DNA of 25,937 nucleotides, taken from Chara braunii. Taxonomy: Eukaryota; Streptophyta; Charophyceae; Charales; Characeae. Location: contig BFEA01000991.1 in NCBI GenBank assembly GCA_003427395.1, positions 1-25,937 of the forward strand. Direction: 5' to 3'. Shown one piece after another: positions 25,773 through 25,937 of this stretch; the first letter of the stretch is position 1; each line of letters opens with the position of its first letter. The position numbers were made by a program, and so were the translations under genes. The notes under the pieces were generated by a model. The model worked only from the letters and a program-made list of their open reading frames with translations. It was not told the DNA's origin and ran no database searches.

Positions 25773-25880
25773 CTTGCGGCGCACCGACCCTGTGCGGTGC
25801 GCGGACCCGAGGTGCGCGCGCACCCGGGTGCGCAGTGCGCTGCGCTCAGGGCCGGTGCGCCGGGTGCGCACACCAGTTAT
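25773..25880. repeat. GC-rich inverted-repeat block at the right edge
   Basis: Dense GTGCGC, GCGCAC and CGGACCCG motifs form overlapping palindromes, followed by AT-rich sequence. The style, a GC-rich terminus with CGCGGACCC-like words and then AT-rich DNA, matches the ends of the hAT-like element at 14460-15996. It may be the left end of another DNA transposon cut by the window edge. Confidence 0.4.
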
Positions 25881-25937
25881 TTTATTTTTTTTATTTTACT
25901 GTTTGTTTAGGGATTTATTTTACTGTTTTTTTTTATT

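Noticed and set aside
1-25937. CRISPR array or bacterial defence system
   Set aside because: No regularly spaced repeats with unique spacers and no cas-like proteins; the content is eukaryotic transposons.

Overview
This window looks like transposon-dominated intergenic DNA from a eukaryotic nuclear genome. I found no intact host protein gene and no bacterial signals (no operons, Shine-Dalgarno-spaced genes or CRISPR). A plant-type or green-algal host is suggested by the Ty3/gypsy element, whose primer-binding site matches plant initiator tRNA-Met with one mismatch, by plant-like U6 snRNA copies, and by retrozyme-like hammerhead ribozyme sequences. From memory, the acidic third ORF and the repeat texture resemble a charophyte such as Chara. 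That is inference only.

Layout. 1-1600: purine-rich start, T/G-rich gene-free DNA and the poly(A) end of a non-LTR retroposon. 1696-1798: a cut-off retrozyme/hammerhead relic. 1852-2678: a second retroposon bounded by a target-site duplication (TSD). 2740-4090: CA/GA-rich DNA with a 132-bp inverted-repeat element and a hairpin repeat. 4100-4365: another inverted-repeat element, itself interrupted by a U6 retrocopy. 4432-6661: the C-terminal half of an L1-like LINE on the minus strand, ending in an A-rich tail. 6761-19822: a degenerate Ty3/gypsy LTR retrotransposon on the minus strand. It has about 850-bp LTRs, PBS, gag, protease, RT, RNase H, integrase and an extra acidic ORF. A 1.5-kb hAT-like DNA transposon with an 8-bp TSD sits inside pol, partly hidden by the assembly gap 14926-15715. 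19823-25937: a mosaic of short tandem repeats, hammerhead candidates, two more U6 retrocopies, foldback elements, long TTC, GA and pyrimidine tracts, and a GC-rich inverted-repeat end at the right edge.

The most interesting content is non-coding. Three U6 snRNA copies each carry a full 5' end, an A-rich tail and a perfect 10-11-bp TSD. There are several hammerhead ribozyme candidates; the best is a complete type III fold on the minus strand at 25699-25748. Two families of 100-130-bp foldback repeats recur four times each or nearly so. Together they suggest an active LINE machinery mobilising small structured RNAs. The nested insertions give a relative order of events.

The LTR element is dead. 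Its gag-pol frame is broken mostly by single nonsense codons that one transition could produce, plus a few frameshifts. Removing the hAT-like insert and one TSD copy leaves the pol frame in phase.
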